Positions 32,374-43,633 of a DNA stretch of 64,000 bases are shown in pieces; position 1 is the stretch's first letter, and every line of letters begins with the position of its first letter. The notes beneath the pieces are model-generated. The model worked only from the letters and a program-made list of their open reading frames with translations. It was not told the DNA's origin and ran no database searches. The position numbers and the translations under genes were made by a program. This DNA comes from Galeopsis tetrahit (lineage: Eukaryota > Streptophyta > Magnoliopsida > Lamiales > Lamiaceae): positions 59,739,808 to 59,803,807 of the forward strand of contig OY776130.1 in NCBI GenBank assembly GCA_963675135.1. Direction: 5' to 3'.

Positions 32374-33330
32374 AAAAAAAAAAAAAAAAAAAAAAAACCT
32401 AACCTGTTCTCTCAAACGGCGGGGGCGAGATGAAGAGGCTGGAGCTGGAGGGCCGCGGCGGGGCGCTGGAGCGGCGACGAGCGTTAAGGGCGGGCGCGGG
32501 CAGGCCTCGACGGCCGAGGGGTAGCCAGAGCAGCGGCGAGAGCTGGGGTTGGCCGCGACGGCCGAGGGATAGCCGGAGCGACGGCGAGCGCTGGGGGCGG
32601 GCCGCGACGGCCGAGGGCGAGCTGGAGGCAGCGTCGAGCGCTGGAGCGGCTGGGGAAGAGAACTAAAATAAAAGAAGAAGAAGATGGGCGGCGGAGGAGG
32701 TGAGGAGGAGGAGAGGAGGGCCGCGGCGAAACAGGCGGCGGTGGATTGGCGGCGGCGGTGGTTGGGAAGAAGGAAAAGAAGTTTTGGAGGAAAAGGGAAG
32801 AATGAGAAAGAAGATGAGGAAGATTAGGGTTAGGGTTATAAGGGTGTGTATGTATATTTTACTAAGGGCAAAATTGGTATTTCATATATATATTGAATTA
32901 ATAAAAATATAGGGGGAGTGTATTAAACAAAGCTGGAGGGGTATATACCCCAACCCTTTTCTGCAGCCTGATTAATATGGGTTGGGGTATATAACCCTCC
33001 AGCTTTGTTTAATACACTCCCCCTCCATTTTTATTAATTAAATATTCATACAAAATACCTGTTTTACCCTTATAATAAAATACAAAGGATACATACACAC
33101 CTCCAAAATTTAAACTAATCCTAACCTAATTCTAACACTAACCCTAATTAAGCAGCCACATTAACCCTAATTTTAACACTACTCAGCCGCCGCCCCTCTG
33201 GTTGTCGTCGTCGCCGCCACCCCTCTGGTCATCGCCACGCCTCCGGCAGCCACCATCAACTCCTCAAATAAAATTAAAAAATTAAAAAACAAACTTAAAA
33301 ATAAAATAAAAATCTGAGTATTTTTAACAA

Positions 33331-33508
33331 ACCAGAGTCGACCAAAAATACTTCGGTCGACCCTGGTTTGTCGACCAAAATTACTCCGGTCGACTCTGGT
33401 TTGTCGACCAAAAATACTCCGGTCGACTCTGGTTTGTCGACCAAAAATACTCCGGTCGACTCTGATTTGTCGACCAAAAATACTCCGGTCAACTCTGGTT
33501 TGTCGACC
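33331..33508. repeat. GTCGAC palindrome array in copy 3
   Basis: Five to six units at 33-base spacing, each with stem GGTCGAC / GTCGACC, loop TCTGGTTT and spacer AAAAATACTCC. The open frames reading FLVDKPESTGV repeatedly are by-products of the period. Confidence 0.92.
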
Positions 33509-33543
33509 AAATATATAAATTTTTTTTTTAAGAAAACTGAAAA

Positions 33544-33631
33544 TTTCGGCCATTTTGGATCGCCTAGAAACACTCTCGTCGATAATCTATTGTTGATGAG
33601 ATTATATTTGGGCGACCTAAAATAGTCGAAA
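33544..33631. repeat. long foldback in copy 3
   Basis: The left arm (TTTCGGCCATTTTGGATCGC..CTCTCGTCGAT) pairs with the segment ending near 33631 over roughly 40 bases with scattered mismatches. Confidence 0.8.
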
Positions 33632-34319
33632 AAAAAATAAAAATAAAAATAAATAAAAAAAACCTGTTTCTTCGCCGGCGACCTGGGGGAACGGCGGCGG
33701 CTGGCTTGGGTGGGGTTTATGGCGGGGGAAGATGCGGAGGCGGCGCCGCCGCCGCTTAATTTGTTGCAGAAAAAAAATTAATCCGAAGAAGATGCGGAAA
33801 ATTTGTTGCGGAAAATTTGTTGCAGAAAATTTATGGCGGCGGAGGCGGCGAGTGCTGGAGGGAGGGCCGCGGCGGACTTGGTGGCTTCTGGGGCAGGAGG
33901 GGGTTGGAGCCCTGGAGAGAGAAGGAAGATGGAGCAATTAAAAAAAAAAAAGGAGATGCAGCGGCGGGCGACGGCAAGCGCTGGAAGGCCGCGGCGGGCG
34001 ACGGCAAGCGCTGGAAGGTCGCGGCGGACGCCGGTGGGCGGTGGTGGGCGGCTGGGGCAAGTGTAGGTTGGATGATGGTTGGAGAAGAAAATGGTTTTAG
34101 GGTTTAAAAAGGGAGGGGAAGAAGAAAGGGTGGAGAAGATGAATGAAAATTAAGGTTTAGAGGGGGTGTGTATTTATCATACATAATTTTAAGAGAAAGG
34201 GGTATAATAGGTAATTTAGGGGGAGTGCATCTATCTTAAGTGTATTTTAAGGGGGTGCGTGTATCGGGGGAGTGTATTAAACAAAGCTGGAGGGGTATAT
34301 ACCCCAACCCGATTAATAT

Positions 34320-35118
34320 TTGAAGATGAGCTACGACCAAGTAAAGGTTTGGGCCACAGAGACATTAGGCCCACAGCCCAATTGGGTTCATAGGCCCGCC
34401 AGGAATTCTCATTCTACCCTACATAAGTCATAAAAAAACTGATGGAGTAATATTTTCCTTAAAAAACTGAAAGTAATAAACTAAGAAGTAGTAATCAACA
34501 ATGACTAAAAAAATAATAATAATATCATGCACTAACAACCATTGAAACTAATGCTGGTTAAAAAAAAAAAACTGATGGAGGATTAAGTCTAATGATCATA
34601 TCATGCACTAACAACAATTGAATAATGCATTTTTTTTTTTTAATTATTTGACTTGGTTCTTAACCTTATCACTAAATAGGCGCAATTATTAAGACTTTTT
34701 TTACAAGGATCACAACCCAATCCAAACAAACGGATGTACGTAGTATTTGGTGAATAAACAAACAACTCAACGTTTGTTTAGGGGATATATAGGATCTTGA
34801 AATTTTCCAGATTAAAAAAAATTATGCATAGAATAATACTACTGAATTTGCTTAATTATTTAGCATTATGAAAAAGTTTGAGATTTTAAATTGCAAATGT
34901 GATTTAATTTGCAATTAACACTAGGTAAATTAATGATAATTTTTTTTAGGAGAGTAATTTGGGCTTGAAGAATTTAGAGGCTTTTGTAATTCATTTGAGT
35001 TGGGATGGATGGAGGAAGCTGGATGCGGTGAAATGAGGTATATATGCTTATAAGGGATCATCTTGATGAAGATAATATGTGAATTAATCTTGATTATAAG
35101 AAAATAATCTGTGCAGTA
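34320..35118. other. intergenic DNA
   Basis: AT-rich flank with poly-A/T runs and a short repeated ATCATGCACTAACAAC motif (near 34526 and 34600). The last part is probably the promoter and leader of the gene at 35119; an acceptor-like GTGCAG stands two bases before its ATG, so the leader may be spliced. Confidence 0.45.
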
Positions 35119-35677
35119 ATGGAGTTGGAGGAGGATTCGGATAAGAAGTGAGTGTAGCTATTACTCGATCATGCATGCATGTCTAATTAGGTTTATTTAA
35201 TTAATACGTACATTGATTTAGTTAGGGTTTGTACATGTTTATAATGTATGAGTATATGCATGCAGGACATATAAGGGGAAGGAAATAATGGAGGAATTAG
35301 TGTTATCATCATCAAGTGATGAAGAAGATAGGGACGCCGAGCTACGATTTGTTTTTGAAAACCTTGATCCAATCATACCTCCGCCTACCAAGTCAGTCAC
35401 TACTTTCTTTTCTTACTACCTCTCTTTCTCTTTAACTATAATATCTCTTTATACATACTGCAGGGCGCGGATCTCATACGACTTTGATGCCGAGACAGGA
35501 ACTTTCATAGATAATATACTCGACGATGGAGTCGCATCCGACGACCTTTATATAAGTAATAAAGCCAAAGATAAACGCAAATTGACGATTCAACAAAAGG
35601 AGGACATGTCTAAAGAGGAGGAGGGTAATGCAAAGAAGCTCAAAATTAATGTAGTAGATAATATTGGTGCCGGTTAA
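35119..35677 (+). CDS. small charged protein, three exons, function unknown
   Basis: Exons 35119-35147, 35266-35391 and 35464-35677 join in frame through consensus sites (GTGAGT/TGCAG and GTCAGT/TGCAG) to give 122 residues. The N-terminus is acidic (MELEEDSDKK, then LVLSSSSDEEDRDAEL). The middle reads FENLDPIIPPPTKARISYDF, and the C-terminal third is lysine/glutamate-rich (KAKDKRKLTIQQKEDM, KKLKINV), as in a nuclear or disordered protein. I do not recognise the family. Perfect phasing of three small exons argues for a real gene. A Helitron 3' end lies 750 bases downstream, so it could be a captured gene. Confidence 0.55.
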
Positions 35678-36723
35678 GTAGTTTAACACTAGCTAGCTAC
35701 ATTTTTCTCTAGCTTCTTAATTAGACTTAATTGCAACATATATAGTCTATATATAAATTAATTAGCACCAATTTGCATTTATTCTTACAAAGCTAGAGGC
35801 ATAACACAAAGCTAGCGACCACCATACTTATTTGCATCTAAATTAATTAATGGAGGATATATTAATTACCAACCTATGGAAAAATCCACTAATTTTTTGA
35901 CATTAATTAATTGGAGGAATCTCAGAACCAGCTTAAAGATCTATATATCAATTTTGAAAAAAAAAATCAAGCATCGATCCAGCCTGCAGAAATTACTGAA
36001 AATATTAATTCTATGCAAGTAGTGGGATACAAATTAAATTAATCATCTCTCTCCAAGCCTCCTCCTGTTTCTCTTAATTGGCTGATTTCATATCAAATCA
36101 TTTAATTTCATGTGCTCAAATGCATACCTCAATCCAGCCCTCATAATCTTAATTTATGGATTCATGAATTAATTTATAAGTTTTATTTATTAGGTTAATA
36201 GTAGATAATATTTACTCTATTGGTTTTACATTGAAATCTATCCCCAAGAAACTTTCTTTGTTTCAGTTGTTCCTTTTGAATTCAAAAACTAATTAATCAC
36301 AATTTTCTCAACTGAATCTGGCTTTTCACCAAAATCAATCCCTCTCTGCAATCATATAATATTTTAATGATTATTAAATACTATTTTTTTTATGATCCCG
36401 CGTAATATGCGGATTTTGCACTAGTATACATATACATTTCATCCCTAAATTTACAGAAAATACCATCCCAGCAGCACTTACTTCGTTATTAACTTCAAGT
36501 TTGCCAAATCCTAGTGCTCTGAGCACGAAAATATGACACGGATGCGCGTCAAGCAACCGACTAATATTCTAAGGTTGTGATTTTCTAAGGTTGTGATTTA
36601 ATTGTTTCATGTTATTTCAAGTATTTTGTTTAATAATACCTTGCTGAATTAAATTATGATTATGCTAGTTTTGAAATGGTTAGTACCGTGTTGTTAGTAG
36701 GCAAGTGATTTACTCGAAAATCG
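35678..36723. other. AT-rich DNA containing a Helitron end
   Basis: Mostly AATTAATT-rich sequence. A Helitron 3' terminus is at 36390-36424. A short tandem TTCTAAGGTTGTGATTT duplication lies at about 36567-36602. Confidence 0.5.
36390..36424 (+). mobile_element. probable Helitron 3' terminus
   Basis: CCCGCGTAATATGCGG forms a small hairpin with one G-T pair, followed by ATTTTGCACTAG and T. This is the usual plant Helitron ending (hairpin, about ten bases, CTAG/T). The body lies to the left; the 5' end was not located. Confidence 0.6.
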
Positions 36724-36743
36724 AAAATTGGAATGTGACAGGA

Positions 36744-36949
36744 ATCAAGCCAACATTGCTCAATCTCCGCCGATAATTGATGATGAAAACCGTCATGCAG
36801 AAAAACTAGTAACAACCGGGATGGAGGCGGAAGAGGCCGGCAAGAAAATGGAAATAGCGGGAGGAGAGACGACGGAGCTTAACCAGAGTAGTTCACTCAG
36901 AAAAAGAAGTCGCAAACAGAAAAACCCCACCCGCAGTCCATTGTTTTAG
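36744..36949 (+). CDS. 3' exon of a small basic-tailed protein gene (partial)
   Basis: An open stretch follows a TGTGACAG acceptor at 36743 and runs to TAG at 36947-36949. It has acidic/amphipathic sequence (IIDDENRHAEKL, MEAEEAGKKMEIAG) and ends SSLRKRSRKQKNPTRSPLF. The tail matches the gene at 61023-61370 (SSFRKKRRKQEKPRRSLL), and both exons start in the same phase. No first exon was identified upstream. An in-frame ATG at 36728 lies before the acceptor and is the alternative start. The basic tail looks like a nuclear localisation signal. Confidence 0.45.
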
Positions 36950-37114
36950 GACTCACATTTATTTTGTTTCATTTTATTAAGTGGTTGCTTTATTGGATCA
37001 TTGCATAAATTCTATCATTGCATAAATTCTGTAAATTATATTTTTCTGTAAAATATTTTTTTCAGCTTCATGTTCCCATCAGCCCTTGTACATTGCATTG
37101 TTCCCATAAATATG

Positions 37115-37355
37115 AAAATTGACGGTAGAGTAAACTATATTTTCTCTAAAACATTTTAAAACAATATGAAGAATTTATTGACGGTAGAGTAAACTATATT
37201 TTTTCTAGAACCTTTGAAAACAAATCTTGATGGTAGAGTAACTATATTTTCTCTAAAACCTTTGAAAACAATATGAAGAATTTATTGACGGTAAAGTAAA
37301 CTACATTTTCTCTAGAACCTTTGAAAACAATATGAATTTATCTTGATGGTAGAGT
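37115..37355. repeat. tandem repeat of GACGGTAGAGTAAACTATAT-type units
   Basis: Four imperfect copies of a roughly 60-base unit containing TTGACGGTAGAGTAAACTAT, TTTTCTCTAAAACCTTTGAA and ACAATATGAA. Confidence 0.8.
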
Positions 37356-37394
37356 ATCTCCATGACATGGCATCAGTTAAGATTAGAACTAGTC

Positions 37395-37655
37395 GAAAGT
37401 TTAGAATTAGAACTAGTCGAAAGTTTAGAAGGGGTTAGAACTAGTCGAAAGTTTAGAAGGGGTGAATAGATTTTAAACTTTCTAAAATATCAGAAATTAC
37501 AATGCGCTACCTTAACAAGTTTATACTCAACTAACCAACTTAACTAGTTTAGTCGAAAGTTTAGAAGGGGTGAATAAATTTTAAACTTTCTAAAATATCA
37601 GAAATTACAATGCGCTACCTTAACAAGTTTATACTCAACTAACCAAATATGAACT
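37395..37655. repeat. nested direct duplications
   Basis: A short unit (GAACTAGTCGAAAGTTTAGA) is repeated three times. A block of about 100 bases beginning GTCGAAAGTTTAGAAGGGGT occurs at about 37446 and again at about 37552. The GGGGTGAATA motif is common at retroelement ends. Confidence 0.8.
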
Positions 37656-37892
37656 TAACTAGTTTATTCTGCAATTCAACTCAACTCTTCACAATCTTGT
37701 TTATTATACGAATTAGCAATTAATAAGAACAATTAACAAATAAAATTGTAAGTAAATCAAACACAAGATTTATATATAGTGGTTCGACAACTTGTCTACA
37801 TCCACTCTCACAAACACCAGTTCGTGATATTTTATTAATCTGATCTTGTGGCTTTAAGTCCCAAGAAATAAGACTTCGATCTTCTCGATTAT

Positions 37893-38046
37893 ATCACCAG
37901 ATATATCTTCGATCTAACAACTAGTGATTTACTCAAGCAACTAGCAAGCTTGTACAAAACTAAAAACGTATATCACCAGATATATTTTCGATCTAACAAC
38001 TAGTGATTTACTCAAGCAACTAGCAAGCTTGTACAAAACTAAAAAC
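37893..38046. repeat. 77-bp direct duplication
   Basis: The block starting ATATCACCAGATATATCTTC and ending GTACAAAACTAAAAAC is present twice in direct succession with one or two differences. Confidence 0.85.
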
Positions 38047-39309
38047 AATAAAGAAAAATTATTTGTTTCTTCAATAAGCCTTCTTGAGTGAACTCTTCTT
38101 TTCTGGGCTTCTTCTTTCTTCAACCTTTGAACTGTGAGTTGCTTTGATTTCTTCAATAATAGTAGTTTCGGTAGTCTTCGAATAATGAATGCCTTCATTT
38201 ATTTATAGACTTCACTTTATCAAGAATATTTAGTTATCCAACTAACTCTTCTTAATAACTTCCTTCAACTAACTTTTCAACCGTTTCTTGATATGTATCT
38301 CGAATACTCTTCGGTTAATTAATTATTCTTGTTGTAACAAACTTCATATCTTCAGACCTCATATCTTGAATACGATTACTAAATTATGTTCAGCCTGGCT
38401 TGTCTTGTCTTCAGCATATTCATACTTAGAATATTTCTGACTTCTTCATGTCTCATCTTGTCTTCATCAAGTCTTCTTGTCTGTCTGGTAGAACTCTACT
38501 TGTCCTATCAACTAAGGTCTAAATTATCTCATCTATTACCTTACTTTAAGTTCTATAGACCAGCTTAGTCATTCTAAAGACTATTACAATTATAACAGAA
38601 TATATACATAAGCTTCTATACATCAATTAAAGCTTATCTTGTGAAACCTAATAAGTAATATTTTATTTTATACTTAGTCATATTCCAGTATTACTCATGT
38701 CATCTGATCTTGTCTTATACAAGACGACTTCCATATCAGATCAGTCAATACTTAGAATATATTCAAATCTTCTTTTTTTGTTTATCAAAACTCATCTTAT
38801 CATCAAATAGAACTTGTCTTAGGATTCTGTGAGGTTTATCTCAAATCTCTAAGACCAGACGAGTTCGACTCATCTGGTAGGATCAGACAGATTCTAGTCT
38901 GCTGAAGTACTCGTCTGTTGGGCGGATCAGATGAGGTACTTAGTTGATAGAAGTCTTCTGAAGGACTCACCTGTTGGGCGTATCAACTGGTGGAGTCAGA
39001 CAAGTTAACTTAGACCAGATCAGATGATGTGGAGGAGTCCAGTCAGATGAGATGTGGTTGCGTAGAATCAGATGAGATGGGAAGACAAGTAGAGGTCGGA
39101 CCAGATCAGTCGAGTTCTGTTTGCAGAATTAATTTGGCTAAGTGTTGGTCATCAGAAGAGTAGAACAAGAAGAGGGAGGTCTTCTGGTCAATCTTCTGAT
39201 GAAGTAAGTGAAGGGCAAGGAGGTCATTTCAAATTGGGTCACACTGAAAGTGTGAGGTTGTAACAGAATCCACGTGGCAATGATCACGCGTTCAGAACAT
39301 GCTGCAATC

Positions 39310-39666
39310 ACCATTGACATCTATAAATACCCCATTACTTGCATTTGTAATCTTTGACGCATACGAGCATTCGTTTTGAGAGAATAGAGAGTTCACGAGT
39401 GAAGTGAGGATAAAATCCCTTTCCGAGTGTTGAGTGTTTGTAAACATCTCTTTATTAATCAAATTGAAGTCGTGTGTCCAGTGGATGTAGATCACATTGA
39501 TCGAACCACTTAAATCTTCTTGTGCTCTATTTTCTGTTTTCGTTTATATTTGTGGATTGCTGTTCTTCGTTGGATTGAATTATTGGTCGATTGTTTTGCT
39601 TGTGATTGGAGACGTCTAGTCAAAGCGGAATTATCATTGACAATCGTAACAGATTCATATCCCAAC
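39310..39666 (+). repeat. LTR-like segment (possible solo LTR end)
   Basis: A TATA-like CTATAAATACCCC near 39320 is followed by a leader-like region, TTTATTAATC, T-rich sequence and an end CATATCCCAACA. This order resembles the U3-R-U5 of a plant LTR retrotransposon. The left border and target duplication were not found. Confidence 0.35.
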
Positions 39667-42600
39667 ACTTACTATCTTTCAAAAAAAAACAAATGGTTAT
39701 AAAAAATTCATAACCATCTGTCTTCAAGTTGTGCGTATATGTTGTAATATAATGAGAAAAAAAAATGGAGGCAACTTTACCTCAAAGAAGTTGTTCTAAG
39801 CGGCATATGGAAGAAATGATTTGATTTGGAGATATTTTCTAGTTTTTACTAACGGATTAAGGGGAAGATTAGATATTAAAAAATTAAAATATATTTTAAT
39901 GAATAATATTTGTTTTAAATTATATTTAAAATATGTTAATAAGAATTATGTGGATGATCATAGGGGCGTGACACCTCACAGTAATCTTGTTCCATAAAAG
40001 ACATCAGTAATCTTGTTCCATAAAAGGTTGGTTATATATATATATATTATTCTCATATATATATAAATTATTTCACAAAAATAATATCAGAATAAATCTT
40101 TAAATTTCATAATTATATATGTATACAATATAAATATTTATTAAATTCACATGTTTTTTTTAAATATGTATCTCCATTAATCTTTAAATTAATGTAACAA
40201 AATTTGAAGTAGTATTTTGGAGAATTTTTTGTGGGGTAATTTGATTCATTTATATTAAACTTGCTTTAGTTACAATGTAGGAGAAAATTGAATCAAACAC
40301 TACAAATTATAATGAAACCTTGAAAACATGTTATATACAAATTGAATTTGAAAATAAATTCGCAATCATAACTATGCAAAATTATTTATATTAATTCGAC
40401 AGTAAAGTATATTCCTTGCATTTTCGATGACTTTCGTTTTTATTACAAATACTTCTATCAATGGATCGTCCATGACGAATAAGGAGTTGAACGACGTCGA
40501 ATAGTTTCGTGCATAAAGAAATGAATATGTGCCTTTCTGAACTTGACTGGTTCATATGTATGCCTTTTGAAGTAGTATAAGTGCACATCAAGAGGTGATA
40601 AAGTAAGAATCGAAATCAAGACAAACAAAATTGCTTTCTCTATTTGAGTTTAAGATCAAAGTAATATTAACAGAGAAACAATATTATCAACATAAACCAT
40701 ACCTATGTTGTTGTATATGCTTGATAAATTGAAATACGTTTGAGATCAGAATATTAAAGTAAATTGTAGAAACTCCAAACATGAAAGTTGAGAGAAATGA
40801 CAAAAACAATATTAGAGATCTGAAATAGATAAAAAAAAAAAAAACATCAATGTTTCAATTAACACACCATCAACGGATGATAACAAATTTGAATATATGT
40901 ATGAAATTCATACCCGAATAACAATTACAATTAACAATCAACGAAAAAAATATACGTGAATTTGATGATGTGAAAAAAGTATGAAGAATATTTCTCATGA
41001 GTTATGTAAACATTGAATAAGGTTTAGATTAAAAGATAAAACTCTAAATAAATGAGAGTTGAAGATTTTTGAAATGGAGAGATTTTACGGAGTAGAAAAA
41101 GAGTTTAAGCAAAAGGATTGTGGGAGTAGAAGAAGAGTTTAAGTGGAAGGATTATGGTGGTAACACATGTCACTCAATAGGTTTGTAAATATATAAGAAA
41201 TTAAGATTGAAATGGTAAGTTAAAAGGACAATTAATGGTTAGTTAATGGATACCAGCACTATTTAATGGTTAGTTATACTTAAATGTTGTTTTAGGGTTG
41301 CTTGTTGATTATGATTTTCTCAATATTATTTTTTTAACTCAGACTACAATAAATGCATAAATCTGCCGCGATTAGGATTTGCAACGAAATCGTTGTGCCC
41401 AGTCAACAATGACAGGTCAACTAGGATAGGTCCTCACAATTGGTCAAGGGTTTCTTGCCACCTGGACGCAGGACCTGCACGTGGTCGTCTCGACGAGCTA
41501 CCTTGGTCAAAGACATGATCGGCTAGACCCCTTTTTAGGTCGTCCCAACGACGACCACGTTGTAAGAGCTCACTATGAGATTTGTCAAGGAGCTCACCCC
41601 AAGCTCGTTCAGATGATCAAAAGAGGTCGACATCTCAGATGAATGGCGACCAGAAAGCCTCACCCACGATGCGAAGGATTTCGGAGATCAATCGTCCCAT
41701 CATCTTGAAGGGTCCATGGGCTAACAGATGCCGACATTTTAGTGGACCGCCTTTAGGTCAGACACGTGCCCTCAATCTCAGTGGACCAACCCTGTATGGG
41801 TTGGACCAATTAGGAGCCGTCAATTCACTGTGGTTGACTCTATATGTACAAGGTCTTTTGGTCAATTTGAGGTAAAATGCAGATTTTGTCCCAATAGAAT
41901 TTGTATGTGATTTTACCGTTTAAAACTAACAGAATCTTGGGTGTGTTGTTAACCTCGGAGAAAAAATCATCATTTCAATGGAACACTCTCAAATCAATCC
42001 ACCCATATAATAATCGTTCTCAAATCTCACAAATTCGTTGCCAAATAGTACGAATCCATCTTAGAATCCCCAAATCGCATTGAAATCGTTTCCCAAATAG
42101 CACAGTAAGAAATGACAAAAAATCACTATGAAAATTCACAAATTGAAGATGGACATATTGAAATTTGAAAATTTGACAAAGGATTTAGATTCCTAGCCTT
42201 GAGACAAGGCTATAGAGTGTGTAGCCTTTATGATTTTTGTGACTAGATTCAAATTTTATAGCCAGATTTTTTCACAAAATTTAAGAAAAATATATATGAG
42301 AATAACGGTGGTGCCACGGTGATGGCTGTGGTAACTGTTGACGTGTGGTGGGGTGGCAGCAAGGTGGTGATGAGAACGGAGCTAGAGCGGTGTTGGCGGC
42401 AATTAGGGTGGGGATTGGGACGCTGGCCGTCGAGAAGAACAGTAGGGGAGATGATATGTGCGCACTTTTTTTTTAATATACTGTACTTATTTATTATCTT
42501 TATTTTTAATTTTATTATTTTCGAATTTAAATTTTAAATAATTGTAAATAATATTTTTGAATTCAATTTAATAATAAATTTAATGTTCAGATTTTATAAA

Positions 42601-43341
42601 AAAAAATTAATTTTAGTTTTAATTAGATTTGCATTCAATTATTTTTTTTTAAAAAAAAACTTTTAGTATTTTTTAAATTATATTCCAATTCTAAAAAAAT
42701 GAAAAATAATTTTCATATTGTAAATAAATAAATTTGGTTTGTGATTTTTTTTTGTATTTCAAATTATATCTAGATTTTATGGGGTGAAAGATTAATTGAA
42801 TTTTTTCAGATTATGTTTAAATTCAGATTGTATATTTCAAATTTTTTTATCTTCAAAATATTTTCAGAATATACTTTTGAATTTTTATTTTTGTACATAT
42901 TTCAGTTTTAATATTTTAAATATATTTTTTGTTTTTAATTAAATTATATATGTTTTTAAAATAATTTACATTTATTTGACAATAAAATGTATGTTGTATA
43001 AAAGAGAAAGAAAGCATACCAATCTTGCACCAAAATAAAGTCTAAATTAAACAAAAATACAAGTAAACCAAACTACATTTATTTGATTTTTAATATTTTT
43101 AAATTATATTCAGATTTTTGGGTTACAAAATCAATTTCAGATTCTATAAATAATATCTTAGTTTTCCGATTATATCACTTAATCGAAATCGTTAAATATT
43201 TAACAGTTGGGACTAAAATTGTTTTAAAAAAATTCTCTTGGAACCACACTTTCAATTTACCCGGCCAATTTGAGATCAGCTAGACTAAAGAAAATTACTC
43301 AGTTTGCTCTCTCACTCACTTAATGCTGTTTGGATTAATAA

Positions 43342-43558
43342 TGTTGATATGCAGTATTGGGCTTTAAGCCCAAATTCGGTGTTTTATCTCAGTGCTATAT
43401 ATATGGTCTTTGAGATCTGTAATCTGTAACCCTAATTAGTAATAAAATCCGTTCTCCTCTCTGCCCGTGGACGTAGCCAATTCATTGGTGAACCACGTAA
43501 ATCACTTGTCTTCTTTACGTTTCTTGTTCATGCTCTATAATCCTATTATGTCACAACA
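43342..43558 (+). repeat. Copia 5' LTR (217 bp)
   Basis: It starts TGTTGATATG and ends TCACAACA (TG..CA). It contains a TATA box (CTATATATATGG near 43395) and an AATAAA signal at 43441. A primer-binding site with TGGTATCA (initiator-tRNA-Met type) follows at 43562. Its U3 is short and contains the near-palindrome TTGGGCTTTAAGCCCAA at 43357-43373. The left flank AATAA (43337-43341) matches the bases after the third LTR copy at 50129-50133. Confidence 0.88.
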
Positions 43559-43633
43559 AACTGGTATCAAGAGCCTGGTCGTTTCGATCAAGTTTTTTTT
43601 CCGCACTGTTAGGGTTTTTGGAGCCGATCGAGA

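Larger units (their letters stand above)
31820..32956. mobile_element. Mutator-like TIR element (family B, copy 2), 1137 bp
   Basis: Terminus GGGTTGAGGTATATACCCCT on the left and AGGGGTATATACCCCAACCC on the right, extended by a CTTTGTTTAATACACTCCCC block. Perfect nine-base target duplication TTTTCTGCA (31811-31819 and 32957-32965). The interior contains AACCCTAA repeats, a CCGCCG tract, a four-unit GTCGAC palindrome array (32128-32248), a long foldback and a GC-rich Ala/Arg/Gly-coding block (32430-32820). Non-autonomous. Confidence 0.93.
32979..34310. mobile_element. Mutator-like TIR element (family B, copy 3), 1332 bp
   Basis: Left end GGGTTGGGGTATATAACCCT, right end AGGGGTATATACCCCAACCC. 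Perfect nine-base target duplication GATTAATAT (32970-32978 and 34311-34319). Same internal order as copies 1 and 2, with a longer GTCGAC palindrome array (33331-33508), a long foldback (33544-33631) and a GC-rich block at 33660-34070. It lies 13 bases from copy 2's target duplication end to its own insertion site. No transposase. Confidence 0.93.
36950..43341. other. long repeat-rich region without a supported gene
   Basis: Over 6 kb of decayed repeats. It includes short tandem duplications at 37115-38046, an inverted pair at 37757-39540, an LTR-like segment ending near 39666, AT-rich DNA at 39700-41380, a GC-neutral block at 41395-41880 (TE remnant with repeated GGTCAA motifs) and a glycine-coding block at 42300-42460. 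No open frame has recognisable protein. Confidence 0.5.

Noticed and set aside
31921..33625. Open frames with repeated FLVDKPxSTGV or FGRQTRVDRSI
   Set aside because: They read through the GTCGAC palindrome arrays and share the 33-bp period; no start, splice or conservation signal supports a protein.
41582..41875. 97-residue frame in a GC-neutral block
   Set aside because: No recognisable domain; the repeated GGTCAA motifs and sharp borders suggest a decayed transposon fragment.
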